A stretch of DNA of 64,000 nt. Origin: Marinobacterium rhizophilum DSM 18822 (GTDB taxonomy: Bacteria > Pseudomonadota > Gammaproteobacteria > Pseudomonadales > Balneatricaceae). The stretch spans positions 150,243 to 214,242 of the forward strand of contig NZ_KB899094.1 of assembly GCF_000378045.1 (NCBI RefSeq). The letters run 5' to 3'. The notes under the pieces were generated by a model. That model did no database searches, was not told the DNA's origin, and saw only the letters and a list, made by a program, of their open reading frames with translations. Position 1 is the first letter of the stretch, and each line of letters begins with the position of its first letter. Made by a program: the position numbers and the translations under genes. Positions 1 through 8,109 of the stretch are shown here, in pieces.

Positions 1-175
1 GGTTGTCTGAAGCGCACAGCTTGGGAATGTTGATATCGTGCAGCGCAGCGGCACGCATCACCGAGGTGCCTTCGGGCACAGTCACTTCAACGCCGTCAAT
101 CTCGAGGGTGACGAGTGTCTCGGACAGGCTGGCCGGGGTACCATAATCTTTAGTTGGATCAAAATGTTGCAACAT
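1..175 (-). CDS. fdsA: Formate dehydrogenase alpha subunit, N-terminal part (runs off the window)
   Basis: Only the first 58 codons are present; the gene continues past the left edge. The peptide opens [16 protein letters not shown] and continues into [19 protein letters not shown] and IPKLCASDN. This is the start of the N-terminal [2Fe-2S] ferredoxin-like domain (NuoG-like) of the large catalytic subunit in NAD-dependent, molybdenum- or tungsten-containing formate dehydrogenases; the Cys in KLCA is expected to be the first cluster ligand. It lies 19 bp downstream of fdsB on the same strand, the usual fdsGBA order. The Mo-pterin domain cannot be seen here, so the assignment rests on this N-terminus and on the two genes upstream. 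Confidence 0.85.
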   Translation of the reverse strand, partial: MLQHFDPTKDYGTPASLSETLVTLEIDGVEVTVPEGTSVMRAAALHDINIPKLCASDN

Positions 176-194
176 AATTCTGGTCTCCGTCCGC

Positions 195-1730
195 TCAGCG
201 CTGCAGATCTTCAGGGAAGTGTTTCATGACGCTCTGTACCGGGAACGGCGTCATGCCGCCCATCGCGCAGAGAGAGCCATCCACCATGGTTTCACACAGA
301 TCGGCCAGCAGTTCGAGGTTGGCGTCCGTATTTTCGCCCTCGCGGATGCGGTCGATGACCTCAACGCCGCGGGTCGAGCCAATGCGGCACGGCGTGCATT
401 TGCCGCAGGATTCGACAGTGCAGAACTCCATTGAGAAGCGGGCCTGTTCGCCCATGTCTACAGTATCGTCGAACATCACCACGCCGCCATGGCCTAGCAC
501 CGCGCCGACGGCAGCAAAGGACTCATAATCCAGCGGCGTATCCCACTGACTCTCTGGCAGATAAGCGCCCAGCGGACCGCCGACCTGCACCGCGCGCAAC
601 GGACGGCCGGAGTATGTGCCGCCGCCAAAGTCTTCCATCAGCTCGCGCAACGTCGCGCCAAAGGCCAGCTCTATCAGGCCGCCCTGTTTGACGTTGCCGG
701 CCAGCTGCATCGGCAGCGTGCCCAGCGAGCGGCCCATGCCGTAACTGGCGTAGGTGTCGCCTCCCTTGTCCATGATGAAGGGTACAGCCGCCAGCGAGAG
801 CACGTTGTTGACCACCGTGGGCTGGCCAAACAGACCGACAATGGCTGGCAGCGGCGGTTTTGCACGCACCAGCCCGCGCTTGCCTTCGAGGCTTTCCAGC
901 AGCGATGTCTCTTCGCCGCAGATGTAGGCACCGGCGCCCAGGCGGACTTCCAGCTCGAACTGCTTGCCACTGCCCAGCAGGTTCTCGCCGAGGTAGCCGG
1001 CAGCATAGGCGCGCTTGATGGCCTCGTTCATCAGCCGGTGCGCGACCGGGTATTCGGATCTCAGGTAGATGTAACCCTGGGTTGCACCTACGGCGAGTCC
1101 GGCAACGGTCATGCCCTCGATCAGCATGTAGGGGTCGCACTCCATCACCATGCGGTCGGCAAAGGTGCCGGAGTCGCCTTCATCGGCGTTGCAGACAATG
1201 TACTTTTGCTCAGCGGGTGCGTTCAGTACCGTCTGCCACTTGATGCCGGTGGGGAAGGCGGCGCCGCCGCGTCCGCGCAGGCCCGAAGCCTTGACTTCAT
1301 CAATGATCTGCTGGCTGTCCAGCTGCAGCGCTTTTTGCAGCCCGTTGAAACCGTCCAGCGCGAGGTAATCCTCGATGGATACCGGATCAGTAATGCCGGA
1401 GCGCGCAAAGGTGAGACGCTGCTGATTTTTCAAAAACGGGATTTCTTCGACCAGGCCCAGCGCGAGCGAATGCTCAGTGCTACCTGCAAACAGGCCGGCT
1501 TCTACGAGGCTGGCGACATCTTCGACCTCGACCGGCCCAAAACCGATACGGCCGGCGTCGGTCTGTACTTCCACCAGGGGCTCGAGCCAGAACAGGCCGC
1601 GGGAGCCGTTGCGAATAATTTCAACGTCAGCACCACGGGCGTGGGCCAGCTGTGCGAGTTCTGCCGCAACCGCATCGGCACCCATGGCAAGGGCGGTGGT
1701 GTCGCAGGGGACAAAAATACGTGTGGTCAT
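195..1730 (-). CDS. fdsB: Formate dehydrogenase beta subunit (FMN, NADH-binding)
   Basis: 511 residues, cytoplasmic. It passes electrons from the FdsA iron-sulfur chain through FMN to NAD+. The N-terminal ~100 residues form a thioredoxin-like domain. A NuoF-like core follows, with the glycine-rich motif [16 protein letters not shown] for FMN/NADH and the motif [19 protein letters not shown]. The C-terminal 4Fe-4S signature [10 protein letters not shown] is intact. The length is normal for FdsB, in which NuoE-like and NuoF-like modules are partly fused. The start codon overlaps the fdsG stop (TAATG), so the two are translationally coupled. HoxF and NuoF are paralogues, but the fdsG and fdsA neighbours decide for formate dehydrogenase. 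Confidence 0.95.
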   Translation of the reverse strand: MTTRIFVPCDTTALAMGADAVAAELAQLAHARGADVEIIRNGSRGLFWLEPLVEVQTDAGRIGFGPVEVEDVASLVEAGLFAGSTEHSLALGLVEEIPFLKNQQRLTFARSGITDPVSIEDYLALDGFNGLQKALQLDSQQIIDEVKASGLRGRGGAAFPTGIKWQTVLNAPAEQKYIVCNADEGDSGTFADRMVMECDPYMLIEGMTVAGLAVGATQGYIYLRSEYPVAHRLMNEAIKRAYAAGYLGENLLGSGKQFELEVRLGAGAYICGEETSLLESLEGKRGLVRAKPPLPAIVGLFGQPTVVNNVLSLAAVPFIMDKGGDTYASYGMGRSLGTLPMQLAGNVKQGGLIELAFGATLRELMEDFGGGTYSGRPLRAVQVGGPLGAYLPESQWDTPLDYESFAAVGAVLGHGGVVMFDDTVDMGEQARFSMEFCTVESCGKCTPCRIGSTRGVEVIDRIREGENTDANLELLADLCETMVDGSLCAMGGMTPFPVQSVMKHFPEDLQR

Positions 1731-2230
1731 TATTTCAGCTCCAGTGCGCGGGTGGTCAGGCGGCTCACCAGGCGATCCAGTTTCTGGGGTGTAACCCGGC
1801 CATGTATCTCATCACCGATCCGGACCGAGGGAGCGCAGGCGCAGTTACCCAGGCAATACACCGGTTCAAGCGTGATCTCCCGGTCCGCCGTTGTGCCGTG
1901 GTAGTCGATATCCAGGCTGGCCTTGGCGTGGGCCTCCAGAGCGCGTGATCCCATGGACTGGCAGGCTTCGGCGCGGCATATCTGCAACGTGTGGGTGCCG
2001 GGCGCGGCGGTACGGAAATGGTGGTAGAAACTGATTACGCCGTGGATTTCAGCCCGGGTTTGATGCAGGGCATCGCCGATCTGGGGAACGGCCTCGGGGG
2101 GCACGTAACCAAATTTGTCCTGAATTGCGTGCAGGATAGGTAGCAGTGCGCCGGGCTTGTGTTTCAAGGCGTCAATTTCTGCTTGGATCAACTCGGGGGT
2201 CCACTGGGGGAGGCCGCTCATTGCATTCAC
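1730..2230 (-). CDS. fdsG: Formate dehydrogenase gamma subunit (NuoE-like, 2Fe-2S)
   Basis: 166 residues, first gene of the fdsGBA operon. A thioredoxin-like [2Fe-2S] protein of the NuoE family: helical N-terminus (PELIQAEIDALKHKPGALLP), then two cysteine pairs in CRAEACQSMG and CLGNCACAP that ligate the cluster. It completes the NADH-oxidising arm with FdsB. The 116 bp between its start and the divergent regulator holds a ModE-like dyad (2241-2276), so fds transcription is probably controlled from there. Length and motifs match the family. Confidence 0.94.
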   Translation of the reverse strand: MNAMSGLPQWTPELIQAEIDALKHKPGALLPILHAIQDKFGYVPPEAVPQIGDALHQTRAEIHGVISFYHHFRTAAPGTHTLQICRAEACQSMGSRALEAHAKASLDIDYHGTTADREITLEPVYCLGNCACAPSVRIGDEIHGRVTPQKLDRLVSRLTTRALELK

Positions 2231-2240
2231 CTAGGCTCTT

Positions 2241-2276
2241 ATCGTTATATATGCATCTAGGTGCATATTTAGCGAT
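2241..2276. promoter_or_regulatory. ModE-like operator between fdsG and its divergent regulator
   Basis: A 36-bp dyad: ATCGTTATATA (2241-2251), then 14 bp, then TATTTAGCGAT (2266-2276). The arms match as inverted repeats at 9 of 11 positions. The middle 14 bp is itself nearly palindromic (TGCA ... TGCA). The arms resemble the ATCGnTATATA / TATATAACGAT half-sites of ModE operators, and the adjacent regulator has a ModE-like HTH. Wider arm spacing than in E. coli is a caveat. Confidence 0.6.
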
Positions 2277-2346
2277 TATGTTTCTATAAATTATGCGGCC
2301 AAGTTAGCATTGCTGGGTCCAACACAAAATATGAAATAAAGTTCAT

Positions 2347-3408
2347 ATGAAAAAAATACAGATTACACCGGCCTGGTCATTTACCGATGAAGCAGGCAAT
2401 CGGCTCGATCCCCAGTTGTTTGGATTACTCAGTGCCGTGCACCACAGCGGCAAACTGACCCTGGCGGCGAGCGAATTGGGTATTTCGTATCGCCATGCCT
2501 GGAACCTCCTCAACAAGTGGGCGGATTTTTTCGGCGTCGCACTGGTAAATATGCAAAAAGGACGCGGTGCCTGGCTCTCCCCGCTGGGGGAAAAACTGCT
2601 CTGGGCCGAGCAGCGCGTTGCCGCGCGTCTGGGGCCGCAGCTGGAGAGTCTGGGATCGGAACTGAATCTGGAGATTCAGCAGCTGCTTGAAGGGGTAAAG
2701 CCGGTGCTGAGGCTTCATGCCAGCCATGGTTACGCGGTAGCGCTGTTACCGCGTTTTGCAACGGACGTTCAATTGGATTTGCAGTATTGCAGTCCGCAGG
2801 AAGCCCTGGCAGCCCTCAATCGTGGCGCCTGTGACCTGGCCGGTTTTCACGTTCCCACGGCGGCCATCAGCGGACCATTGATGAAGAATTATCGTCGTTT
2901 GCTCAAACCTCGCAGTCACCGCATTATCCGTTTCATTACCCGATGCCAGGGGTTGATGATCAAGCCGGATAATCCACACAGCATCAAGGGCCTGGATGAC
3001 CTGTTGCGCGCCGATGTGCGCTTTATCAACCGGCAGAAGGATTCTGGAACCCGGGCGCTGCTGGATGGCCTTTTGCGTGATGCGGGCTTGTCGGCGCGCA
3101 AGATCAAGGGGTATGAACTGGAGGAGTATACTCACTCGGCGGTAGCCGCTTACATCGCCTCAGGTATGGCGGATGCCGGTTTCGGCGTGGAGGCGGCGGC
3201 ACGGCAGTTCGGGCTGGCATTTGTGCCGCTGGCTACCGAACATTATCTGATGGTCTGTCACAAGCAATCGCTGAACGATCCCAAGGTGCAGCGGCTGATT
3301 GACACGATCAAAAGCGATGCATTCAAGGAGGCCGTGAGTACACTGTCGGGCTATTCGCCCAGCCACTGCGGCGAGGTCTGCGGTCTTGATGAGCTGTTCG
3401 GCGCCTGA
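2347..3408 (+). CDS. ModE-type HTH regulator fused to a molybdate-binding-like domain
   Basis: 353 residues. Residues ~20-85 form a winged helix of the ModE/LysR type (LFGLLSAVHHSGKLTLAAS, GISYRHAWNLLNKW). From ~115 to the end is a type-2 periplasmic-binding-protein domain without signal peptide (VLRLHASHGYAVALLPRFA; FINRQKDSGTRALLDGLL; HSAVAAYIASGMADAGFG). This resembles the cytoplasmic HTH plus ModA-like fusions grouped as periplasmic molybdate-binding protein/domain (COG1910-like). It is divergent from the molybdo-enzyme operon fdsGBA with a ModE-like dyad between them, so the likely role is oxyanion- or formate-responsive control of fds. The ligand is not proven; molybdate, tungstate or formate are possible. 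Confidence 0.8.
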   Translation: MKKIQITPAWSFTDEAGNRLDPQLFGLLSAVHHSGKLTLAASELGISYRHAWNLLNKWADFFGVALVNMQKGRGAWLSPLGEKLLWAEQRVAARLGPQLESLGSELNLEIQQLLEGVKPVLRLHASHGYAVALLPRFATDVQLDLQYCSPQEALAALNRGACDLAGFHVPTAAISGPLMKNYRRLLKPRSHRIIRFITRCQGLMIKPDNPHSIKGLDDLLRADVRFINRQKDSGTRALLDGLLRDAGLSARKIKGYELEEYTHSAVAAYIASGMADAGFGVEAAARQFGLAFVPLATEHYLMVCHKQSLNDPKVQRLIDTIKSDAFKEAVSTLSGYSPSHCGEVCGLDELFGA

Positions 3409-3449
3409 TTGCTCGCGCGCCGCTCCGCCGACACATTTGTCGCCCAGAA

Positions 3450-3767
3450 TCAGTTATGCCAGAGCACATCGGCGTTTTCGCTGGCGGCGGCGTGCAGCAG
3501 CTGTAGCAGCGGGAAGGCGCGGGTCGACAATGGCACTTGATCCTCTTTTGTCTCATCGTCATCTTCATCGTTTTTGTCGGCGTTCTTTGCCACGTCTGCC
3601 GTATCCGTAATGGCCCGCTGCAACGTTGCAAGGGCGGCGGGTACATCGGCGGCCAGAATTGCGCCAGGTACAACGCGACTGTGCCCCATCATCTCGATCA
3701 GTTGCATGGCTTGATCGCCAAAAAGGGTAATGTCGGCATAGGCGTCTGAGCTAAAAGTGACCAGCAT
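3450..3767 (-). CDS. DUF1840 family protein
   Basis: 105 residues from the ATG at 3767. This start was preferred over an upstream in-frame codon because the family begins with MLVTFSSDAYADI. The conserved N-terminus continues ITLFGDQAMQLIEMMGHS and the middle has VPAALATLQRAI. A strongly acidic linker (KNDEDDDETKED) follows, then a hydrophobic tail (FPLLQLLHAA). No catalytic motif, signal peptide or membrane segment is visible. DUF1840 proteins are small cytosolic proteins of unknown function common in beta- and gammaproteobacteria. It lies tail-to-tail with the regulator at 2347-3408 and appears monocistronic. Confidence 0.82.
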   Translation of the reverse strand: MLVTFSSDAYADITLFGDQAMQLIEMMGHSRVVPGAILAADVPAALATLQRAITDTADVAKNADKNDEDDDETKEDQVPLSTRAFPLLQLLHAAASENADVLWHN

Positions 3768-4064
3768 TTGAATCTCGCATCGTGGCTGTGAATAGGTGTA
3801 CTGCACGATTCAGCATAGCGCCTGAGACGCGTGCTGTCATGGTGTTAGTCGTGGCTGTTAACGCCAGTTCGCACTGTCATGTGATGGCCGTAAATGTCAA
3901 TTATTCGACTGTAATTGTTATTGTCGCCGAGCGGCTGACTGACCACACTGTTTGCTAAGTTTTCCAGGCGTATTACAGGGTATTAGCACTGCCACGGTGG
4001 TGGTAATACCCGGTAAGCAATAGCGCCCGCTATTATTTTCGGACTGTCGCAAGAGGTTACCAGA

Positions 4065-5861
4065 ATGCCAGAGTACAAAGCCCCGCTGCGTGATATTCGC
4101 TTTGCCATGCAGGAACTGCTGGATTTTGAAGGTCATTACAGCAAACTTCCCGGTGCTGAGGATGCCAGCGCGGATATGGTGGACGCCATTCTGGAGGAGG
4201 CGGGCAAGTTCGCATCCCAGGTGCTGTCGCCGCTGAATCAATCCGGCGACAAGGGCTGCACTCTGACCGATACCGGTGTTATTGCGCCAGAAGGTTTCAA
4301 ACAAGCCTACGCGCAATATATCGAAGGCGGCTGGCCATCCCTGGCTCAGGCACCCGAATTCGGCGGTCAGGGGTTGCCCGAGTCGCTGGCCTCGGTCGTG
4401 GCGGAAATCAACGGTAGCGCCAACTGGTCCTGGACCATGTATCCGGGTCTGTCCCACGGTGCGATGACGACCCTCATGACCCACGCTACCGATGCGTTGC
4501 GGGCGCGCTTTCTGCCGCCATTGGTGGAAGGCCGGTGGACCGGCACCATGTGCCTGACCGAACCCCAGGCCGGCTCGGATCTGGCCCTGTTGCGTACCCG
4601 CGCCGAGCCCAGTGAAGATGGCAGTTACCGCATCACCGGTACCAAGATCTTCATTTCCGCGGGTGAGCACGATATGTCGGAGAATATTCTGCATATCGTG
4701 CTGGCTCGCCTGCCCGATGCCCCTTCGGGCAACAAGGGCATATCGCTGTTCCTGGTACCACGTCATGAAGTTAATGAGGATGGTAGCCTCGGCGATCCAA
4801 ACAGCCTGGGCTGCGGATCGCTGGAACACAAGATGGGCATTCACGGCAACGCGACCTGTGTGATGAATTTTGACGGTGCGCGGGGGTTTCTGCTTGGCGA
4901 GCCTAATCGGGGGCTGGCGTGCATGTTCACCTTCATGAACAATGCCCGGCTGTTTATTGCCCAGCAGGGTATCTGCCATGCCGAACTGTCGTACCAGGGG
5001 GCTTTGAGTTATGCCCGCGAGCGCTTGCAGATGCGGTCCCTGCGCGGTGCAGTTGCGCCGGACAAGAGCGCCGATCCGATTATCGTGCATCCGGATGTGC
5101 GTCGCATGCTGCTGACCCAGAAAGCCTTTGCCGAGGGCGGACGGGCCTTCAGTTACCTTTGTGCCCAGCTGGTGGATCTTGCGCATGGTGCAGAAGATCC
5201 GGCACAGCGCCAACGCGCCGAGGAGCGTTTAGCCCTGCTGATTCCGATCGCCAAGGGCTTCCTGACCGAAATGGGCGTCGAGGCGGCCAGCCTGGGGATT
5301 CAGGTATTGGGCGGGCATGGCTACATTGCCGAGTGGGGCATGGAACAGATCCTGCGCGATGCCCGCATCGCGCCCATCTACGAAGGCACCAATGGCATTC
5401 AGGCGCTGGATCTGCTGGGACGCAAGGTCAATGGCAGTCAGGGGGCCTTGCAGCAGGGCTTCGCCGCCGAGGTGCAGGCGTTTATCGACGCCGAGCGCGG
5501 CAACGCAGAGCTAGGTGATTTAATCGGTGAGCTGGAGCGACAGTTGCAGCGCTGGAATGCAATCACCGATCGACTGGTGGCGGAAATCGGCCAGGATCCC
5601 GCTCAGCTTGGTGGCGCCGCGTTCGACTACCTGATGTATAGCGGTTATACGGTGCTGGGCTATCTCTGGGCCCTGAGTGCGGTGAAGGCACAGCAGGCGC
5701 TGGCTGCTGGCAGCAGTGAAGAGGCCTTTTACAAGGCCAAACTGAGTACGGCGCGGTTTTACTTCCGCCGTATTCTGCCGCGCAATGAAGGTCTGGCGGC
5801 GACGCTGACGGACAGTATCGATACTCTGCTTGATCTGCCCGAGGATGCCTTCGCTTTCTGA
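4065..5861 (+). CDS. Acyl-CoA dehydrogenase, long DmdC/FadE-like type
   Basis: 598 residues, longer than the ~380-residue classic enzymes because of a C-terminal extension. FAD enzyme forming a C2-C3 double bond in an acyl-CoA thioester. Motifs in order: MCLTEPQAGSDL (FAD/substrate loop), GTKIFISAGEHDM, the helical domain MFTFMNNARLFIAQQG, VLGGHGYIAEWGMEQILRDARI, then IYEGTNGIQALDLLGRK with the expected catalytic Glu in YEGT. The family includes methylmercaptopropionyl-CoA and medium/long-chain dehydrogenases, so substrate cannot be set from sequence. The gene stands alone, with a strong terminator at 5901-5940. Divergent neighbours give no pathway hint. Confidence 0.9.
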   Translation: MPEYKAPLRDIRFAMQELLDFEGHYSKLPGAEDASADMVDAILEEAGKFASQVLSPLNQSGDKGCTLTDTGVIAPEGFKQAYAQYIEGGWPSLAQAPEFGGQGLPESLASVVAEINGSANWSWTMYPGLSHGAMTTLMTHATDALRARFLPPLVEGRWTGTMCLTEPQAGSDLALLRTRAEPSEDGSYRITGTKIFISAGEHDMSENILHIVLARLPDAPSGNKGISLFLVPRHEVNEDGSLGDPNSLGCGSLEHKMGIHGNATCVMNFDGARGFLLGEPNRGLACMFTFMNNARLFIAQQGICHAELSYQGALSYARERLQMRSLRGAVAPDKSADPIIVHPDVRRMLLTQKAFAEGGRAFSYLCAQLVDLAHGAEDPAQRQRAEERLALLIPIAKGFLTEMGVEAASLGIQVLGGHGYIAEWGMEQILRDARIAPIYEGTNGIQALDLLGRKVNGSQGALQQGFAAEVQAFIDAERGNAELGDLIGELERQLQRWNAITDRLVAEIGQDPAQLGGAAFDYLMYSGYTVLGYLWALSAVKAQQALAAGSSEEAFYKAKLSTARFYFRRILPRNEGLAATLTDSIDTLLDLPEDAFAF

Positions 5862-5900
5862 TACGCTTTTGCAGGCTTTCCCGCTGCCGCTGTCGCAAGA

Positions 5901-5940
5901 GAAGCCGCCGTATTCTAATCCGAATGCGGCGGCTTCTTTA
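5901..5940 (+). terminator. Rho-independent terminator after the acyl-CoA dehydrogenase
   Basis: Stem GAAGCCGCCGTATTC (5901-5915), 6-nt loop, then GAATGCGGCGGCTTC (5922-5936) followed by TTTA. Fourteen of 15 positions pair and the remaining one can form a wobble. Confidence 0.85.
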
Positions 5941-6315
5941 TGTAAGGCGTTGTCTGACTGCGGTGCGTTATGGCGCATGCCCCGTCTTTGCAACGCCCCT
6001 CAAACACTCTGGAAACCCCTGTCTGTTCAAGCGGTTACATAGCTGATTCTGCTTTCATTGCGAGCAGGGCCTCGCCAGCTGAGTTATTATTGTAACAATG
6101 GCGTCATGATTACCGTCGAGCACCGGTTTGATCGGTACTATTGTGCCGTTGTCGGCTATGTCTGACTTGAGCCATTAATATAATGCAGACTCAGCCGCTA
6201 TTCAGGTTAAGAGTGCTAGCTTATGCCGCGGTTTTGGTGTAATTAATCGCCCTGAATTTGTCGGTATATCCCTACTAAACCCGCTCGCGGGATAATCTTT
6301 GATTGGAGTAAGAGA
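5941..6315 (+). promoter_or_regulatory. opgG leader with candidate -10 box
   Basis: No supported gene lies in this stretch. A perfect TATAAT at 6179-6184 sits 131 bp before the opgG start; no convincing -35 was found at 16-18 bp spacing. A GGAG-type ribosome binding site (GATTGGAG at 6301-6308) precedes the GTG start. Confidence 0.35.
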
Positions 6316-7851
6316 GTGCAGAGGATCTTGTCTGCCCTGGCGCTGCTGGGTGCCTTTTTTCCAGTGACTGTACTGGCGGCCTTCAGTTTCGATGACGTGG
6401 CTGAGAAGGCCCGTGCGCTTGCTGCCAAGCCCTACGAGGCGCCCGCGGCCATACCCAAGTTCATGCAAACGCTGAGCTATGACGACTACCAGAATATTCG
6501 CTTCAATCCGGACAAGAGCCTGTGGAGCGAAAGCAAATCCCGCTTTCAGGTCATGATGGTGCCGCCGGGCCTGTTTTACCGCCACGCGGTGAAAATGAAT
6601 GTGATTGATGCGCAAGGGAGCCACAGCGTTCCGTTTCGCAAAACCGATTTCAATTTCGCCGACCCTGAAGTGGCCAAGCGCGTGCCGGCCAACCTGGGTT
6701 ACGCCGGTTTCAAGCTGACGTATCCGCTCAAGGGCGAAAAGGAACGTAACCAGTTCATGGTGTTCGCCGGCGCGAGCTACTTTCGCGGCGTAGGGCGCGA
6801 CAACACTTTCGGTATCTCTGCACGTGGCCTGGCGATAGATACCGGCTTGTCCCGCGGCGAGGAATTTCCCTCTTTTATCGAGTTCTGGCTCGAGCGACCG
6901 TCTCCGGATGCCCATGCGATGACCTTCTATGGTCTGCTGGATGGCGAGAGTGCGACCGGCGCCTATGAATTTACCGTGTACCCGGGCAAGACCACCAAAC
7001 TCAAGGTCAAATCGCGCCTGTTCCCGCGGGCTGATATTGAACTGCTCGGTGTCGCACCGCTGACCAGCATGTTCTATTACGGTGAAAACACCGGCCGACC
7101 GCGGGGCGAATGGCGTGCTCAGGTGCATGATTCCGATGGCCTGCAGGTGCTCAATGGCGAAAGCGGTGAGTGGATGTGGCGTCCGTTGCTGAATCCGCGT
7201 GAGCTGGAAATGGATTACCTGATGACCGACAACGTGCGTGGTTTTGGTCTGCTGCAGCGTGACAGCCATTTTGATGATTACCAGGACCTGCAGGCGCGTT
7301 ACGAGCAACGCCCCAGTAGCTGGGTGCAGACCGAGGGTGACTGGGGACCGGGAGAGGTGGTGCTGGTGCAGCTGCCCACGACCAACGAGACCAATGATAA
7401 TATCGTCGCGTTCTGGCGCCCGAAGGACAAGGTGCAGGCCGGCCAGACGCTCGATTACAGCTATGAAGTGCAGTTTGGCGCAGCGGAGCTTGGCGGAAAT
7501 CCCATGGGGCGGGTCAAGAACAGCTTTATCGGTGACGGAAGTGTTGTCGGTGGCGGCAATGCCCCCGGCGCTTACCGCGTGCTGGTGGATTTTGCCGACG
7601 GTGTACTCGACAAGCAACGTCCGCGTGCCCCGATTCTGAGTAATGTGACGGCACTGGATGGCGGCGAAGTGCTGGAGCATTTTGTCGAGTACAACGAACC
7701 GCTCAACACCTGGAGACTGTCGATTCTGGCGCGTCCAGCCGCGAAGAAGTCACTGTCTCTGCGAGCCTTCCTGAGCATCGGTGACGAAACCCTGACCGAG
7801 ACCTGGACGTACCGCCTGCCGGCCAACAACGATATTCGTGCGACGGAGTAA
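6316..7851 (+). CDS. opgG: Periplasmic glucan biosynthesis protein OpgG (MdoG)
   Basis: 511 residues, the same length as E. coli OpgG. GTG start preceded by GATTGGAG. The cleavable signal peptide covers residues ~1-21 (hydrophobic LSALALLGAFFPVTVLAA), then the mature protein begins FSFDDVAEKARALA. Conserved family blocks: SYDDYQNIRFNP, GVGRDNTFGISARGLAIDTG, EEFPSFIEFWLERP, NTGRPRGEWRAQVHDSDGL. It acts in the periplasm on the beta-1,2-glucan backbone made by OpgH for osmoregulated periplasmic glucans. An 84-residue gene follows after 3 bp and then opgH, so all three are one operon. Confidence 0.95.
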   Translation: MQRILSALALLGAFFPVTVLAAFSFDDVAEKARALAAKPYEAPAAIPKFMQTLSYDDYQNIRFNPDKSLWSESKSRFQVMMVPPGLFYRHAVKMNVIDAQGSHSVPFRKTDFNFADPEVAKRVPANLGYAGFKLTYPLKGEKERNQFMVFAGASYFRGVGRDNTFGISARGLAIDTGLSRGEEFPSFIEFWLERPSPDAHAMTFYGLLDGESATGAYEFTVYPGKTTKLKVKSRLFPRADIELLGVAPLTSMFYYGENTGRPRGEWRAQVHDSDGLQVLNGESGEWMWRPLLNPRELEMDYLMTDNVRGFGLLQRDSHFDDYQDLQARYEQRPSSWVQTEGDWGPGEVVLVQLPTTNETNDNIVAFWRPKDKVQAGQTLDYSYEVQFGAAELGGNPMGRVKNSFIGDGSVVGGGNAPGAYRVLVDFADGVLDKQRPRAPILSNVTALDGGEVLEHFVEYNEPLNTWRLSILARPAAKKSLSLRAFLSIGDETLTETWTYRLPANNDIRATE

Positions 7852-7854
7852 TTC

Positions 7855-8109
7855 ATGGCGCATACCCTTGGGGAACACGCACTGGCCCGGGTGCTGGAGT
7901 ATATAGCCGGCACCGGGGCGAAGCTCACCGATGCCCATACACTGATCGCCTTGCAGCTTGTCGAGGAAGGGTTGCAAACCGGTCAGCAGGATTTGCTGGC
8001 CTGGGTCATGGGTGAAGTGCCCCGGCGGTTTGATCTGTCACCGCAGCCGCTGCCGCCCGTGGCGCCGCCGATCGTGCGCGGCAGCATCGGCTATGGAGAC
8101 CCGGCATGA
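7855..8109 (+). CDS. Unknown 84-residue protein between opgG and opgH
   Basis: The frame starts 3 bp after the opgG stop, and its TGA overlaps the opgH ATG (ATGA), so coupling is tight and the frame is very likely translated. The protein begins MAHTLGEHALARVLEY. The N-terminal ~60 residues are predicted helical (ALQLVEEGLQTGQQDLLAWVMGEV) and the tail is proline-rich (PQPLPPVAPP). No signal peptide or membrane segment is seen, so it is probably cytosolic. I do not recognise a family. In E. coli opgG is followed directly by opgH, which there carries a long cytoplasmic N-terminus missing in this window's OpgH. Confidence 0.75.
   Translation: MAHTLGEHALARVLEYIAGTGAKLTDAHTLIALQLVEEGLQTGQQDLLAWVMGEVPRRFDLSPQPLPPVAPPIVRGSIGYGDPA

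Noticed and set aside
3918-5213. Long 431-codon open frame antisense to the acyl-CoA dehydrogenase
   Set aside because: It mirrors the codon pattern of a well-supported gene on the other strand and shows no family motif or ribosome binding site.
5830-6042. Small plus-strand frame after the acyl-CoA dehydrogenase
   Set aside because: It runs through the terminator hairpin at 5901-5940 and has no ribosome binding site.
6202-7680. 492-codon frame antisense to opgG
   Set aside because: A shadow frame of a high-GC gene; opgG on the plus strand has signal peptide and family blocks.
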